From the NCBI GenBank assembly GCA_038503075.1, contig JBCAML010000002.1, positions 3,596,001 to 3,660,000 of the forward strand: 64,000 nt of DNA. Direction: 5' to 3'. Under the pieces are notes generated by a model. That model ran no database searches, was not told the DNA's origin, and saw nothing but the letters and a program-made list of their open reading frames with translations. Source of the stretch: Gyromitra esculenta (Eukaryota > Ascomycota > Pezizomycetes > Pezizales > Discinaceae). Of the stretch, positions 1 through 12,430 are shown piece after piece. Made by a program: the position numbers and the translations under genes. Numbering within the stretch: position 1 is the stretch's first letter; each line of letters begins with the position of its first letter.

Positions 1-2430
1 CTTAAAACTGCCAAGCTAATTAATCTCCGTGAAATCGAATACCGTTTTATATGACGTCAGCTGATACTATATCTACATATAGTAATATATGCGAAGACCA
101 ACACCACTACGTATACATATGCATGTTCAGGGAATAAGTAGAGTACCCGAAGACTGGGATGGAGGCAAGGCAAGGTGCTCGATTTTCTAGATCGCATGGT
201 AGCGCATCTTTAAGCATATATTCTGCCCAGTAAAAAGCCCTGGCTTGCAACCCCACCCCCCCCCAATTTTCAGGTATTTATTCCCTAACCCCAAGTACCT
301 CTAAAGCAAGATAACTTTGGTCAACACAACTCCTCTGCTCTTCTATAGCTATCACAATAACTAGCAGCGTCACGCCGATTGACTATCTGTTTAAGCTTCG
401 TAGTTGTGGCCATGGACAGATCTAGAAGTCAAACCGGATAGAATGGATTGGTTTCGATTAGATATTGCTGCTAGAGAGGATACGGGGCTTCAATTCGATA
501 GGTGAAAAGTTAGTCTTCTGTTTTTTGTTTTTGTTTTTGATTAAAGAACGTAATTACAGTATTAGCCAATGAAGTAAGTGATCAGGGCCATATCAGCTGT
601 CAGGGCTATTGTTTCACAAATTGTTCCAACAGCCTGTGTGCCAATCCTACTTTTTCCATAGCTAACCTAGGTATGAAATGTGGTGGGGGTCGTCCGATTA
701 ATACTACTTTATAGTTGTCGAACCCTTCGCTTTCTAGCTATAGGAAGCTGTGGTACCTCTTCGACTATACATTTCTCTGGAATATCGGCTCATATTTAAC
801 TCTAGGGTCTCTCACCAAAGGGTTTACTATTACTCGTATTTGGCTAACGGCCCTGGAATGGACTGGGTCCGCATAACCTACAAAATTGCACGGAATCTAT
901 GGAATTTTTTATGGGAAGTAGAGGTAGCCTGTGCTGTTTTAGAACCGCTAGTCGAATATGAGCATACACGTGACTGGTTTTAATTCTGGATCCGGATAAC
1001 TTCCCCCTCAATGCGCCCTTCTGTGGTACAGTACAATCACCCTGTATAAGAATACCCTCTGCAAGAGTACTCCGCTTATTAGAATACGGGCGGTGGAACA
1101 GCGATACTTCGTATGGAGAAATGAGAACATCACTCCGTAAGAATATTCTTATCATTCTAGGGAATATTCCTTAATATATTCTTATAGAGAATGAGGAGAT
1201 ATCTGAAAACCTTTCGTGTCAGGACAAGAGTAGGGCAAAAAAGTTAAAAAATACCCCCGCCACGTGTAATTCAGGGAATCAAGTAAAAAGGCACGTGATG
1301 TTGACATTCCTAGACCCCTCAAGCTCTTCATTCACCACATCTATTTTGTGTACTCTAAGCTATCCTAGTCTGAATATCTTGGCATTTCCTGCAAGAATAT
1401 TCCCTCTATCAGAATACAGCGTCCGACCCTAAGCATATTCTTACAAGGCGATTGTATACGTATTGTATTATAGAAGTGCCGATCATGTAGAGCCGCGCGT
1501 CCCCCAAAAGCCTTTGCACCCCCAGTACCTGAGACCACAACAAGTCCCCAAACCAAGTTGTAAGAGAGTAATTAAAAAGAGATATATACATATAATTATT
1601 AACATACTAGTCATACATAGTATTGTAGCGTTTAGATAATTCCCTTCTAGTAAAACCGTACTTGAATCCGCTAGCGGCTAGGCTTGGTAGTAAAAGGTGC
1701 AAAGACTTCTTGGACGCGGCTGTACCCGGACCGCAAACCGTTTGTGCCAGCCTGGATCGATAGTGGTTATCCCGAATCTACAGCGCAGTAATCGCTTCTA
1801 TGCAGATAAATGTAGCCACGCAGCTATTTATTTTTTATTTTTTTATTTTGATCCGGCTATGGGTTGGGAAATATGAAGAGATTTTAATTTCTGCAGCATT
1901 TTGCCGGGAGTATGGATTTGGCGGCTAAGGCTCCGACAAAAGGATTTACGCCAAAGTTAGACTAGATAGAGGAGAGAGTGGGGCATGTTTTATATACGGG
2001 ATATCGATATATATGAGCCATTAGCTTATGATAAGCCTAGGTTTGGTGAGACAAATCTAAAGAGGACACTTGTTAAGAACAATGCTGCCGATAAGTACTA
2101 CTGCTCTGCTTGGTAAGGACTTCAGGAGTTCCTAGTCCTAAGTTTAACTCTCGTCGCGTATATGATCTCCACAATTGAAACTTAGGCTCCTCCCCTGAGA
2201 TTTAACCCATAAAGGAGTGTTTATAATCGTCAGGCATTGAAAGTCCACTTCGAATCTTATGAATGAGTGGATAAACAAATAATCCCTACTCCATGGACAC
2301 CCCCTCCAGCTGGAGGAAGACAACATCTGACGCACTGCTAAGAACATCACGGTCACTAATTTTCGTCTGGTCATACATAGATACTTGTGATGCTCAATTT
2401 TTTCTTTTTTTCTTTGAAGGTTTATCCCTT
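1..2430. other. AT-rich non-coding region with decayed repeats
   Basis: No convincing gene is seen. Open frames here are short, mostly without ATG, and have no splice-linked partners. Two segments resemble each other: about 1060-1110 and 1388-1430 share a degenerate pattern of TGCAAGA, then TATTC or TACTC, then AGAATAC. They may be copies of one decayed repeat. Several CACGTG E-box-type sites occur (about 1260 and 1293). Confidence 0.5.
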
Positions 2431-2434
2431 ACCT

Positions 2435-3780
2435 ACTGATACCCGAAGATGTTTGACAAAATTATGCCCTCGAATTCCCTTAAATGCGCACTGATAACGT
2501 GCTATTTTTGTGGGTAGATATATATCTAGCTTTAGAAACATCCTCCCACACAGTCTTGGCTTGGTTGATATCGTGGACCCAATCCTTGCGGGGAGCGGCG
2601 GCAACAATATAATCTCGGTGTTACCCAGATATCCTTGATCAAAGTACCTCAAACCGAGGAATCTTATTGGGGTTACCCTACTAAACCTTGCCAGAATCTA
2701 TGCTCAAGCATTTTGGCGAATCCGGGATAGCATTTAGATCGTCCAACACATGAATCACCCAAGGAGATCCAATGTCAATCCTGGTGAACCATAAGCATCT
2801 GCTCCAAATGCCAGACTCAAGCAGCTGAACCGTGTTGAGACAGGCACGGCGCTTTTCTCGGGTTTGGGATGAGCCCTAACCCACAGCCAATCTTATATGC
2901 TGGTTTTCAATTCGACATTTCGCCCTATTAGCCCAGGTTCAAATCTCGTGCATTTGCATGCATGTATGTCTGCCCAAGCACCCCAAGATATGGAATCAAT
3001 AGAATTGAAATTAGTCTTCGCAATTTGTGCATCGGTTGAAGTCTCTCCGCAATCTCATGAAAAGTATGCGTGGCGCACTCTCATCGGTCAGAGTTCCCTT
3101 CCATTCAAGAGCATATTTCTCAAAATCAGCTGAAGAGGTTTCTGCGACATCTTGATTAAATCGATGCTCGACCATGCCAACCAGGGTCGTGTGTGGTGGC
3201 TGTCATTGTTCAAGGCTGATTGGAAAAATAAACCCTGCATGATGCGCGGCCACACCCACAAAGCGGCAGCCCAGACGCGCGACGCTGTCAAGCTCGCCTA
3301 AATAGAGGCTTGCAGAAGCGAGAGACTGTTCTGGAGTAAGTATCTACTCCTGCCCATATCCGCATCATTATTCTTAATTCCAATGAGAGAAACAAAACCG
3401 ATCCCACTGCGTGTATCCGTAGTGTGTAGTAAAACCCTCATTTTTCCGTGTTTTACAATTCCAGCATCTGCTCGAAACGTATTCTGTTTGTGTTGCACCA
3501 ACCCGTCCGATGTCATTGCTTGTTTCCCCTTCGTCGACCAGAGGGACTTTTGGTAGGATAGGTATCACTCGATACCAATGCCAAGAATACTTCACCATCG
3601 CTGGACCAACCTTACTTGGTAGATCGGTTGATATCTTCCAGGAACTGTATGATACTGATACAGCGATCAATTCGTTTTCGGTTCTCATTGGCCATCACCT
3701 GCCTTGCTTGACATCCGGATACTGCATATGCGCTGTGGTCCAAGACATGCCAGTTGGTCGTAATCCTCATGAGTGGATTC
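2435..3780 (-). pseudogene. Decayed or multi-exon coding-like region, family unknown
   Basis: On the minus strand several stretches read like real protein but lie in different frames. Examples are a segment with ENRKRIDRCISIIQFLEDIN ending at a GTAAGG donor-like site near 3620, a segment reading DFEKYALEWKGTL near 3105-3130, one containing LNTVQLLESGIWSRCLWFTR near 2810-2855, and one reading KDWVHDINQAKTVWEDVSKA near 2530-2590. I could not join them into one phase-correct gene without stops, so the region is either an intron-rich gene I failed to splice or a pseudogene. I do not recognise the family. The amphipathic, charged composition is unlike the random short frames around it. Confidence 0.3.
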
Positions 3781-4024
3781 ACAGATAGTAATGCTTTTCT
3801 TTTGATTTCTATCCTCCTTTCCCAGATCCGTGCTTAAAGGCGATGGCCACAATATTCGACCGGATATCTCGTCCTAATCTCTCCCCTCTTTCCTGAAGAC
3901 AAAGCTGGGTAGCGGTATCTAACAGCAGAGGTAATTTCCTAGTGTTATAATCTCTATATTTTAAGAACAATCTCTAACTTACACTCCTATCCTCTAGCGT
4001 CACTAAGTTGATCAAATCACTGAG

Positions 4025-6038
4025 ATGGCTGTCGCGAATTTTCCCCAACAGGTTCTAACATTTATCATTACATTGGTCCTATACCTTACTAAAGAGGTGG
4101 ATGCAGCGGTGGATTTCCAGAAATGCTGCACCCAGGTTCCCGTTTCAAGGAACCTCAAGCCATTCCAGTGGGATGCCTGTCACTCTTCGTACAATGCTTC
4201 AGAGACCGACCCCAGAAAAATTTATGCTCCCGCTATCATGACAACATACGCCTGGTGCCGAGACAACTGCGAAAAGAGCGGCAATTTCCAAATAAGCGAC
4301 ACAAGTCAATGGTTGACGCCACTCGCAGCATGGATTATTCCTGCCTCGGCGCTATTGCTCCTATTACCAATATCAGAACACCTCAAAAGTAACTACCAAA
4401 CGCATCGGCGTACCTGGAAACAAAAAGTCATAGCGCATTATATCTGGAACTGGCTTCACCCTATGATTGAGTATACGCAGATCTTGGGTGATCCCGCAAG
4501 CGCGTTCAACGGATCATTAGCACAAATGATTGCAGATTGGAATATGTGTTTGTCGCTGCACCGGCCAACCAATGGGGAACGAGAGCGAAAGCTTATCTTA
4601 ACTGTGATTCTAGCGGAGCAAGCCGACTTTTGGTGTCTTCCCACGAGAAACGCCTTTGAGTTGATGGCAGGCTCAAGTTGGGCAAGGGAGTACAGCAAGA
4701 CTGCGTGTAAGGTCATATGGAGTGCGCGAAAGAAATTTAACACTTCAGTAGTCTTGCCAATCGCACTCTATATTGGAGTCGCAGCGGCTGTTTTCTATGA
4801 TGCTTATCAAAAACTGGGGGATGGTGGCACATCGTAAGTTTTTCATCCCATCTTTTATCATGATATATCACTCACATTTCGCAGCCATAGTCTCGCGTAA
4901 GTCGCCCGGTGAGCGTTTCTACTGGAACCAAAATGGGACTGACCCAAGGTAGCTACGGAGTATGGTACAACTGGATTTTGTTTCTATCCGTTTTCAGCAA
5001 TTGTTTTGCTTCCCACTCGAATCTCGATGCTGTTCGCAGCGGCACAGAAATGATTGTCCGAGGTGTTATCGAGAATGTTACACTCAAGGAAATGGAGGAC
5101 TTGGGATGGGATAGACAAACTGCACAAACCGCAGCCACTTCCTATGAAATAGCTATCCAGTCTCTGCTGGCATACCCCGTTGCACATCCACCGATGAATC
5201 CTAGCACAAGGGAGCTCTTTGGGGGGTCGCTTGAGTGTCAAGGTGTACCGTTGCACAAACGCTACTGGAATACCTGGCGCTGGGTTAGATGGCTACATAA
5301 GAATGGAGTCGATATTTCCAGGCCGAAAGAAGGGATGTGGCGACATAATATCTTCTGGGTGGACTGGGAGGAGACTATTCATCCTTGGGTATGTCCGCAC
5401 CTAAGAAATCCCCCGAGCTCGCCCGTCCTTAACTGCCGCTGGTCATAACCTAATTATTTTTTTTAGAGGAAATATTTACTCGCCCAATTTCTTTCATGGA
5501 TCTTTGTCCTGTATTCTTGTGCATGCGCTGCAACACGTAAGAATTTACACTAATCTAGTTGTATTGAGGTTCTGACCATGAGCTAAACTGTCCTCTAGTA
5601 TCTTACACGACCCCAAAAGTCAGTCTAGGCTGCAGATCGATGAATCACATTTTATACGCTGCCGTTTCTCTGCTCAACGCCGCGATCCGCGTATTAAAAG
5701 ATTTCCTAGAAGAAGCAGGACACACTCGCTGCCACTTGGCTGTCTCTTTGGTTTATTATTTTCTTGTTTGGCTGAACGGAGTGGTCATTCTCGTGGGGGG
5801 GTCGACTTTACAGATTACAGGAATATTTAGCAACTGTTTCTGCAAGGCTGGCATAGTGGACCGCAGCCCCGACTCTTATATCCCCATAAACGCGAATACT
5901 TTCGCCCACCAGTATTGGGCGAGGAGGGTTTGGCTAAGGGTGGCGTATTCGGCCTATGGAGGGGTTGCAGCAATATGCTTGCTTGCGTTGTTTGTTCGAT
6001 TGTACATAGCGCGCGCCGTTCGGAAAGCATTGTACTAG
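4025..6038 (+). CDS. Fungal orphan integral membrane protein (601 aa)
   Basis: Four exons (4025-4833, 4902-5388, 5467-5536, 5599-6038) splice in phase to 601 residues. All three introns begin with GTAAGT, GTATGT or GTAAGA and end in AG. The second exon uses the acceptor at 4900-4901; the nearer AG at 4884 would lead to an immediate stop. The protein starts with a hydrophobic signal-like segment (about residues 7-27). A cysteine-containing stretch follows (CC near 36, then TTYAWCRDNC near 76-85). At least five further hydrophobic segments are seen, at about 98-116, 245-262, 295-310, the short third exon, and two near the C terminus. The layout (secreted Cys segment, a WCRDNC-type motif, then membrane helices) is one I associate with uncharacterised ascomycete membrane proteins. 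No enzymatic motif is visible. It is flanked by long non-coding DNA on both sides, so context gives no hint of function. Confidence 0.7.
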
Positions 6039-6468
6039 GTATATAGAAAAACAATTGTTTATTATTGTTTATATATTCATTAAGCGTAGAAAAATCGTCA
6101 TTTTGCTTTGCTATTCATGATCGGTAAAATATAGGATAGAAGCAAGACTTCTTTTGCTGCAAGACGCTTACTTTTCTTTGCGATATCTTCAAAACTACGC
6201 TTGTGCATTTATTTTCTAGCATACATACGATCCTCAATCATGGTCTTAATAGCGTAGATAAATTAGTAGCTGCATCGATATGAAAAGTAGTTGGTCAATG
6301 TCAGAAGCACGTGATTACGTACTGGACTTATAACATCACGGTGATCTGCCTAAGATAATTCACCGGCGTCTGTGTCCTGGAACTGGATGTGATGAGAGCT
6401 AGATTGCGAGTTTCATCAACATATAGCTCGCGTCATCATCACCGCTCCAATAAACTATCGATCATTTC
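6039..6468. other. Intergenic, 3' flank of membrane protein gene
   Basis: AT-rich DNA with no open frame worth reporting. It contains one GCACGTGATT site near 6307. The TA-flanked inverted repeat starts directly after it. Confidence 0.5.
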
Positions 6469-6470
6469 TA

Positions 6471-6615
6471 CCCGCGTCGGGCAAGAAGTTTGGAAAAATA
6501 GGGGAGATCCCTGGGGGGTGCCGATTGGCTAGAAGACTTCAAAGCCGCGAATTCTAGATGTCCTATTTGCCGCAGGGATTCCCCTTGTTTTTCTAAACTT
6601 CTTGCTAGACGCGAG
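6471..6615. mobile_element. MITE-like element with about 40-bp terminal inverted repeats and TA flanks
   Basis: The left arm (about 6471-6513) and the reverse complement of the right arm (about 6573-6615) match over about 40 bp. Both share GCAAGAAGTTT followed by AAAAA and GGGG, and most differences are transitions. A TA dinucleotide flanks each end (6469-6470 and 6616-6617), as expected for target-site duplications of Tc1/mariner-type elements. The roughly 60-bp core has no coding capacity. This fits a non-autonomous miniature inverted-repeat element, partly decayed. Only one copy was noticed in the window. Confidence 0.6.
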
Positions 6616-6617
6616 TA

Positions 6618-6962
6618 CATCTCTCGGTCAAGTAGCATGCAAATGTGGTTTATTGTTAGGGCTATTACGCGTTTACCTCTTTGGGTAGTGAAAGAGGCCG
6701 CCCAGCATTGCAGAAACGCGGATCAGGCATGTGAGGTGTGTAGAGAGTGTTTTTGTGTTTGTTAGTTTGTTCTAAGAGCATCACAGCCTTCGGATTGCGT
6801 ATGCCATAAATGAATAAATAAATAATAAATCAGTTAAGGAACATAAATTATCACTCGGTAGAGCATATTAGAAACAATTTCTCTACTAGAAACACCACCC
6901 TCTAGCCATTAGATTCAGGTTGCGACAAGGGTCAATGGTTGAGGGTAAAATCCCAACAATAC
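6618..6962. other. Intergenic, nothing recognised
   Basis: AT-rich DNA between the inverted-repeat element and a decayed coding patch. No gene, RNA or repeat is seen. Confidence 0.4.
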
Positions 6963-7468
6963 TCAGGGCCAATACCAATGTTTGTCAACAAAGAGATACT
7001 GGGCAAAAATGGGCCCAGCCGTTTCCGTAGATATCCCGGACATCGAGGCTATAAGATTCTCCACTAGCAGAATACCCAAGGTAAACCCACCGACTTCACG
7101 GTGTGTTTCTGTAAAGCGAGGTGACATAAGGTGAAACGCAGCCCCCACAGCGGTTTTGAAGACCAGCGATAACAAATTCACAAACTTCATACCAGCGCCT
7201 CTTATACACGGTAAAGCAAAACCCCATCCCTCTCGGCCATTGACAGGTATCTTCTTCTAATAACCCTAGTCGACCCCATTCCTCTATTAACTAGAAACTC
7301 GAAAACTATTTCGCCCCGAACAAACAACTCAACACAGACCCACCAACCCGTTATTGAAATTCCTATTATCACAACGATGTTGATCCATTCTCCAAGGATA
7401 ACTTGGCCATTTCTTCCTTTTTGGGGAATTGTACACCCTACTCTATAAACTACAGCTACCCATGGCAA
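6963..7468 (-). pseudogene. Coding-like remnant, possibly a membrane protein
   Basis: Two adjoining minus-strand frames read like protein. The upstream one (7468-7202) has no ATG, opening on TTG; it includes a hydrophobic stretch (INIVVIIGISITGWWVCVEL) followed by VFEFLVNRGMG, and ends in a stop. The second (7190-6963) lies in another frame and includes FKTAVGAAFHLMSPRF. The gap between them is too short for an intron, so a frameshifted or truncated relic is the likeliest reading. The family is not recognised. Confidence 0.25.
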
Positions 7469-9685
7469 CAGATCTTATTGGACTCCTACTGGGCCCTAGT
7501 TCTTGATGCAAATTCCCGTGTATGTTTGTAGGAACGTATAAGCAGCTTTAGTCATCGGAGGGATGATAAGCGATGTTATGGATACTTTGGATATGCGGCG
7601 TTAATTACTAGGCTGGTTGAGAGGAAACTCGATGCAGCGGTTAGCGCACTGGCCAATGATTCATCAATGGAAATACTGGGTGTATATGCTTCTGCTAATA
7701 GGGTTATTAAATCAGAAAAATCGCTATTTCTGTTATACTAAACTCAAATTCTGTATGATACAGTACCAGACTAGAGAATACCCGCAAGCCATAAAATCGA
7801 ATACTGACCTTTATATGCACGAAATGCAGCTATGCCACAATACGAGTTTATGATAGTATTCCATTATGAGCCCCGGTTCGTTCCGGTACTTCAGTTCGAT
7901 ACTACAGCATGGTAGTAATTGCATAAGTTTTTTGGCAAAGTAGTTAATTCGCCCATACTCGAAGGAGACCCTAACGTATTCCGGCTTCTAGGAGTCAAGG
8001 TATATCGGATGTAGACCTCCCTATTATGCGATCTATATATGCCGTGATGAACCCCCAGGAGAGCACCGGTAATAGCCACGGAGCATCAATCCATGCATCC
8101 AGACGAACACATTTCGCAGCTGAGACCCGAAGCCCAAGGAATCCAACACATCCAAGGCATCGTCCGGGTGACGATTGTCGGCAAAAAAGAAATACAGGCA
8201 AGAACATGAGCAGAAAGCGCAGCTGATCCCTCCCTTTATAAGTAGTAGTTAAAGTGTACCTATTGCAGTAACGCCGAAACGCGCAGTCTAAAGTACCTGC
8301 CTGGCCCGTTTACGGAAGTTTACCTGCATCCTGCAACTACGGCCCCGCACACGTCATGTGGGAGAAGTAGAGTGCCGGAACCTGCAGATGTACCCCTCAA
8401 TGCGAACTGCTCCAAGGCATGAAGCAAACCCGGCCAGAAACCCCGACCCTAGGTACCTGGTGTCAACTACCGAGGCGCAGCGAGTGACCAAACATGATCC
8501 GAACCAACGCTACCAAGAACCCATCCCCCGTCCCAATTCTCCCATACTGACTGAACCAGCAAACAGCGTTCCCTCTTCGAAACGCCGCCGTGACGACAAC
8601 AACATTTCCATTTGCCCCCCCCTTCCCTTCCTGCTGATACCTCCCATCACATCCATCCTCCCCTCAAAGGGTCACCAACATGCAGTAAAACACTCCAAAC
8701 ACCCAATCTCATGCCTGCGAAACAAGCCAAGCCTCTAAGAAGTCTCGGCACCAAGCCACGATAAGGACACACTTTAAGTACGTAACGAAAACACATCCAA
8801 CGCCAGCCAAGTTTCTCCGGCGCAGGAATTGTAAACGGCCCGTCGCGTCCTGCTAAGCTTCGAATCCTAAGATCCATTTGCTGTGCTAGGGGGAAAATTA
8901 ACAAACACACGGAATAACCCCGCAAGTCAACTCCGAATCCGAATCTTTCCGACGATTTGTCGCGGCTTCTCAAGACACTAAGTATCCATGGCCGGTCGAC
9001 GGGCTTTGCCCTGTTTGTCGCTGTTGAATACCCCCCGAGGGCAAACAGCGCGCTAGAAAATGTTCTAGAAATTAAGGGCCAGGACCGGCGTCAAAAGTTG
9101 ATAAGATGCGCGTAGCTGAGTGATAAGCCTGGTCAGGTAGTGTGGCAGTTGTCATAAGGAGTTGTCATAACTTTAAAAACCCTCACGTCAGCACAGCTAC
9201 CAAAGAATTCAATCTCACCATCTCCTGCGCACGAGACCCACCCCCTAAGAATCATGAAATTAAAAAGGAAAACAAAGGTCCTCTTTTTGCATAAATAGAT
9301 TAATTTTCTTTCTCTTTTATATGCTTGCCATATAGTACGTATGATACATACGACATAATAAAGTAAAACTATAAACACCAAACCCCCCAAATTTCCCGCG
9401 TCCCGTCCAGTCCCCATGTAAAAAAGTCCCAAACGAAGCGATACCAATCAACCGACCAACAACCGAGAAAATAAAATAAAAAAACCTCCAATAAATATCC
9501 ACGCTAAGTAGCCAACAAAGCAAATGGTAATAAAAAGAAATATAAGTAGTATCAGTATCCAAAAAAAACCCAGAATCAATGAGGCACCGAAGGCCAACCA
9601 AATGTTCCCAAAAAAATATAAATCCTTCGCGGAAAGAAAAAACAATGCGAGAAAAGACAAAGCCGTAAGAAAGTTAAGGAAAGAA
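7469..9685. other. Intergenic region downstream of the ammonium permease
   Basis: No supportable gene. A short minus-strand protein-like patch near 8050-8190 (reading DDALDVLDSLGFGSQLRNVF) has no start, splice partners or recognisable family. The 9240-9680 part is very A-rich on the plus strand and is probably the 3' untranslated region of the permease gene. Confidence 0.4.
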
Positions 9686-11503
9686 CTACTGTTCTTTCGA
9701 CTTTAAACCTTCACTCGACACAGGGCTGACCCGCTCAGGTTGACCCTCGATCATCTCGCCTCGGTTGGCCGCAAGCTCGCTGTGTGCGGGAATACCGTGG
9801 ATGTCTCCCGCGGTCATACGTGATCCAGCATCGAAATGCTCCTTCGCAGGTGTCCATGCAAGATAGTCGCGGCGAACCTCAACGTAGTCGTATGCGAACT
9901 CACCAAGCTGATCATCGTCCATACCCAGGAGCTCGGCTTGCTCAGACGCACGGAGCTTCAGACCGGGGATAGCGTTAACGGCAAGGGCGAGAATGAGAGT
10001 GACAACGAAAGAGTATGCTGTGACGGCGACGACATAGGCGATCTGAATATAAAGCTGCTTATAGTTATGGTTGGGGAAACCGCCGTTGATGATACCAGTG
10101 CTGACACCGTCAAGACCGATAATGTAATTGGCACCAAATAGGCCATTGAAGGTAAGGCCGACCATACCAGCGACGCCGTGCTCAGCGAACACGTCCATAG
10201 CGTCGTCAATGTGGATCATGTATTTGACTATTGCGCACCATGTTAGTTTAGTGTGCGTCACAGCTTGGAGGGGAGCTTGAGAACAGCTTACTCTTGGTGG
10301 CATAATTGCATACGACACCGGTGACAACACCAAGCACGATACTTCCATGAGGCGTGATGAATCCAGAAGCTGGGGTAGCAGCAACGAGTCCGGAAATGAC
10401 ACCAGAGCAAAGACCAACCATTGACCACTTCTTTGCAAGTCTGAAATCAAGCAAAATCCAGGTAATTCCCGAGAAAGAAGCAGTCAAGTTTGAGTTCCAG
10501 CACGCCATAACAGCCCTCAAATTCGCTCCAAAAGCAGAGCCACCGTTGAATCCAAGCCATCCAAACCATAGAAGAATTGTGCCAAGAGTGATGAGCGAGA
10601 CGTTGTGGGGACGGAAGTTAAGAAGCATTTTCTCTTGGCGTTTGCCGAGGACGAGAGAGTAAGCGAGTGCACCCATACCGGAGGCGATTTCGACGGGCCC
10701 GCCGCCTGTATTTCGTGTTAGTTGACGATGTTCTTACTTTTTAAAAGATTCCCCGGTTAGAGGGTTTTTGTTAGGTAAGATTTACCTGCATAATCCAAGA
10801 CACCAAACTTGAACGCCCACCCGTTGGGGTTCCACACCCAGCATGCAATAGGGCAGTAAACAATGGTTGCCCACAAGAACGAGAAAACCATCGCCGGCAA
10901 CACTCTTCCCCGTTCGGCGATAGCGCCCATAACGATAGCGACGGTGACAGCAGCGAATTGCATCTACGGATCGTCCATCAGCTTACTTTCCCATAGAACG
11001 GAAATACTTGGCGAATGAGGGAAAAAGTACCTGATAAAACGAGTACAGCAATTCCGGAATCAGTGGTGATCCAGGCGAGGGAGCAGCCAACACATTCATC
11101 AGACCAAAGTGCTTCAAATTCCCAATAAATCCGTTTGTGGCACTCGATGAGAATGCTAACGAGTATCCCCAAAAGTACCACTGGAAGGTGACAACAAGAG
11201 AGGATCCGATACAAGCCCAGATCAGTGACAAAGCCGATTTGCGACGCGCCAAACCCGAGTAGAGAAATCCCAGCCCAGGAACCATGATCAACACCATAGC
11301 AGAAGCTACGATAATATAGCCAGTATCACCTTCGGTATACCATTGATTCACATTCTCGGTAGCTACGTATCGAAAACGGAGTTAGAAGGTTGGTTCGTCA
11401 ATTGGGCTACTGAAGGGAGAGCAGGAGACAAACCCGAATCACCACCAGTCAAGGGGTTGGTGCCATTGAATTCGGTGGGCGGGCCGATCCATGAGTGTGA
11501 CAT
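9686..11503 (-). CDS. mepA: Ammonium permease, Mep2/Amt family
   Basis: High-affinity ammonium transporter of the plasma membrane. Five exons (11503-11434, 11362-11031, 10963-10786, 10705-10292, 10227-9686) splice in phase to 511 residues, the usual length for fungal Mep proteins. The start gives a short extracellular N terminus followed by TGYIIVASAMVLIMVPGLGF, the first Amt helix. Other family landmarks are QWYFWGYSLAF, the AAVTVAIVMGAIAERGR helix, YAGGGPVEIASG, WFGWLGFNGGSAFGAN and, near the C terminus, HIDDAMDVFAEHGVAGMVG, which contains one of the pore-lining histidines. The cytoplasmic tail after GLKLRASEQAELLGMD is hydrophilic, as in regulated Mep2 proteins. Mep2-type proteins in fungi feed nitrogen catabolite control and sometimes act as sensors; a GATA-rich tract lies upstream. 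The mepA name follows Aspergillus usage; the exact subtype (MepA versus MeaA) is not proven. Confidence 0.93.
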
Positions 11504-12430
11504 CGTGTGATGAAGTTTTAGATAGTTGTTGCTTCAGCCGCTGTGGGGTTTTTACTGTTCACACGTGAACAGAATAGCGTTTAAATAGCTGACAGTCAAG
11601 CTAAGAGCTGGTATTCAACAACAGAGTCAGTTTAAGTGAAAGTCACCAGAAGGGTCGTGTTTATTCAGCAGCCAATGTGTTTGATGGGCAGACCAGGTGG
11701 TGAGTCCTGTGCCTGAGGGTAGTTGAATGTATAAGTGAAGTATGGGGGGTGGGACTGAGATATGAACCTGTGTTGGAGGGGGGACGGAGGGGAAGTTAAA
11801 AGGCCGTTTCTCGAACCATCAAGAGGCGAGACCCGGAACGAAGATCGGAGAGAAGAGGGATTGGGGGGGTAGGACAGGACGGGGGGATAGGTGGATGCAT
11901 GATAGATAGATAGACATGAGGATGGATGTGGATAAGATCACGGTGTATCGAAATTAAAATGGGGACTATTTTCTGCTGCCTGGCTACCTGCTCGTAATTG
12001 CAGCTGAGACTACGGTACGATTAGGGTATGGGAGAGGTAGAGTGGTGTGGCAGTGAGGATGGACGAGATAAAGATACGGGTAGTGGATACCGTAGATACG
12101 CCAGAAATCCACGCCAGACGCAGCAAGACAGACTTGTAAGTACCTGGTAGAGGGTAGCACCTAGGACAGGGTACACCACACCTTACGCCAGATGTGGACG
12201 AACCCTACGAGACCGAGAGTTTGCACTCACTCTGCGCAGTGATGGGTGAGCCCTCGCTAGGCTACATGTGGCCATTCGCCCCAGACACAAAAAGATAACA
12301 ACCACAGGAGTCCGGCCTTATTCGGGAGGTTAGGGAACACTAGCCCTATCGTACATTTTGATTTGTCTTAAGCCTTACAACACGGATACACAATCACTTA
12401 GACTCTCGTTCAGCCCCATTGGCAGCGTAT
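11504..12430 (-). promoter_or_regulatory. Upstream region of the ammonium permease with GATA sites
   Basis: This tract lies directly 5' of the permease start. It holds a run of GATAG units at 11901-11913, a GATAAG at 11931-11936, GATAAAGATA near 12066-12076 and a GATAG near 11522. HGATAR is the binding site of AreA/Nit2 GATA factors that activate ammonium permeases when nitrogen is scarce. G-rich runs (GGGGGG near 11865-11886) are also present. The sites are seen; their use is inferred. Confidence 0.5.

Noticed and set aside
2930..2960. GGTTCAAATCTC T-arm-like word as a tRNA
   Set aside because: No matching acceptor, D or anticodon arms can be folded around it.
9133..9660. Hydrophobic minus-strand frames downstream of the permease
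   Set aside because: They come from A/T-rich DNA reading as Phe, Leu and Ile; position fits the permease 3' untranslated region.
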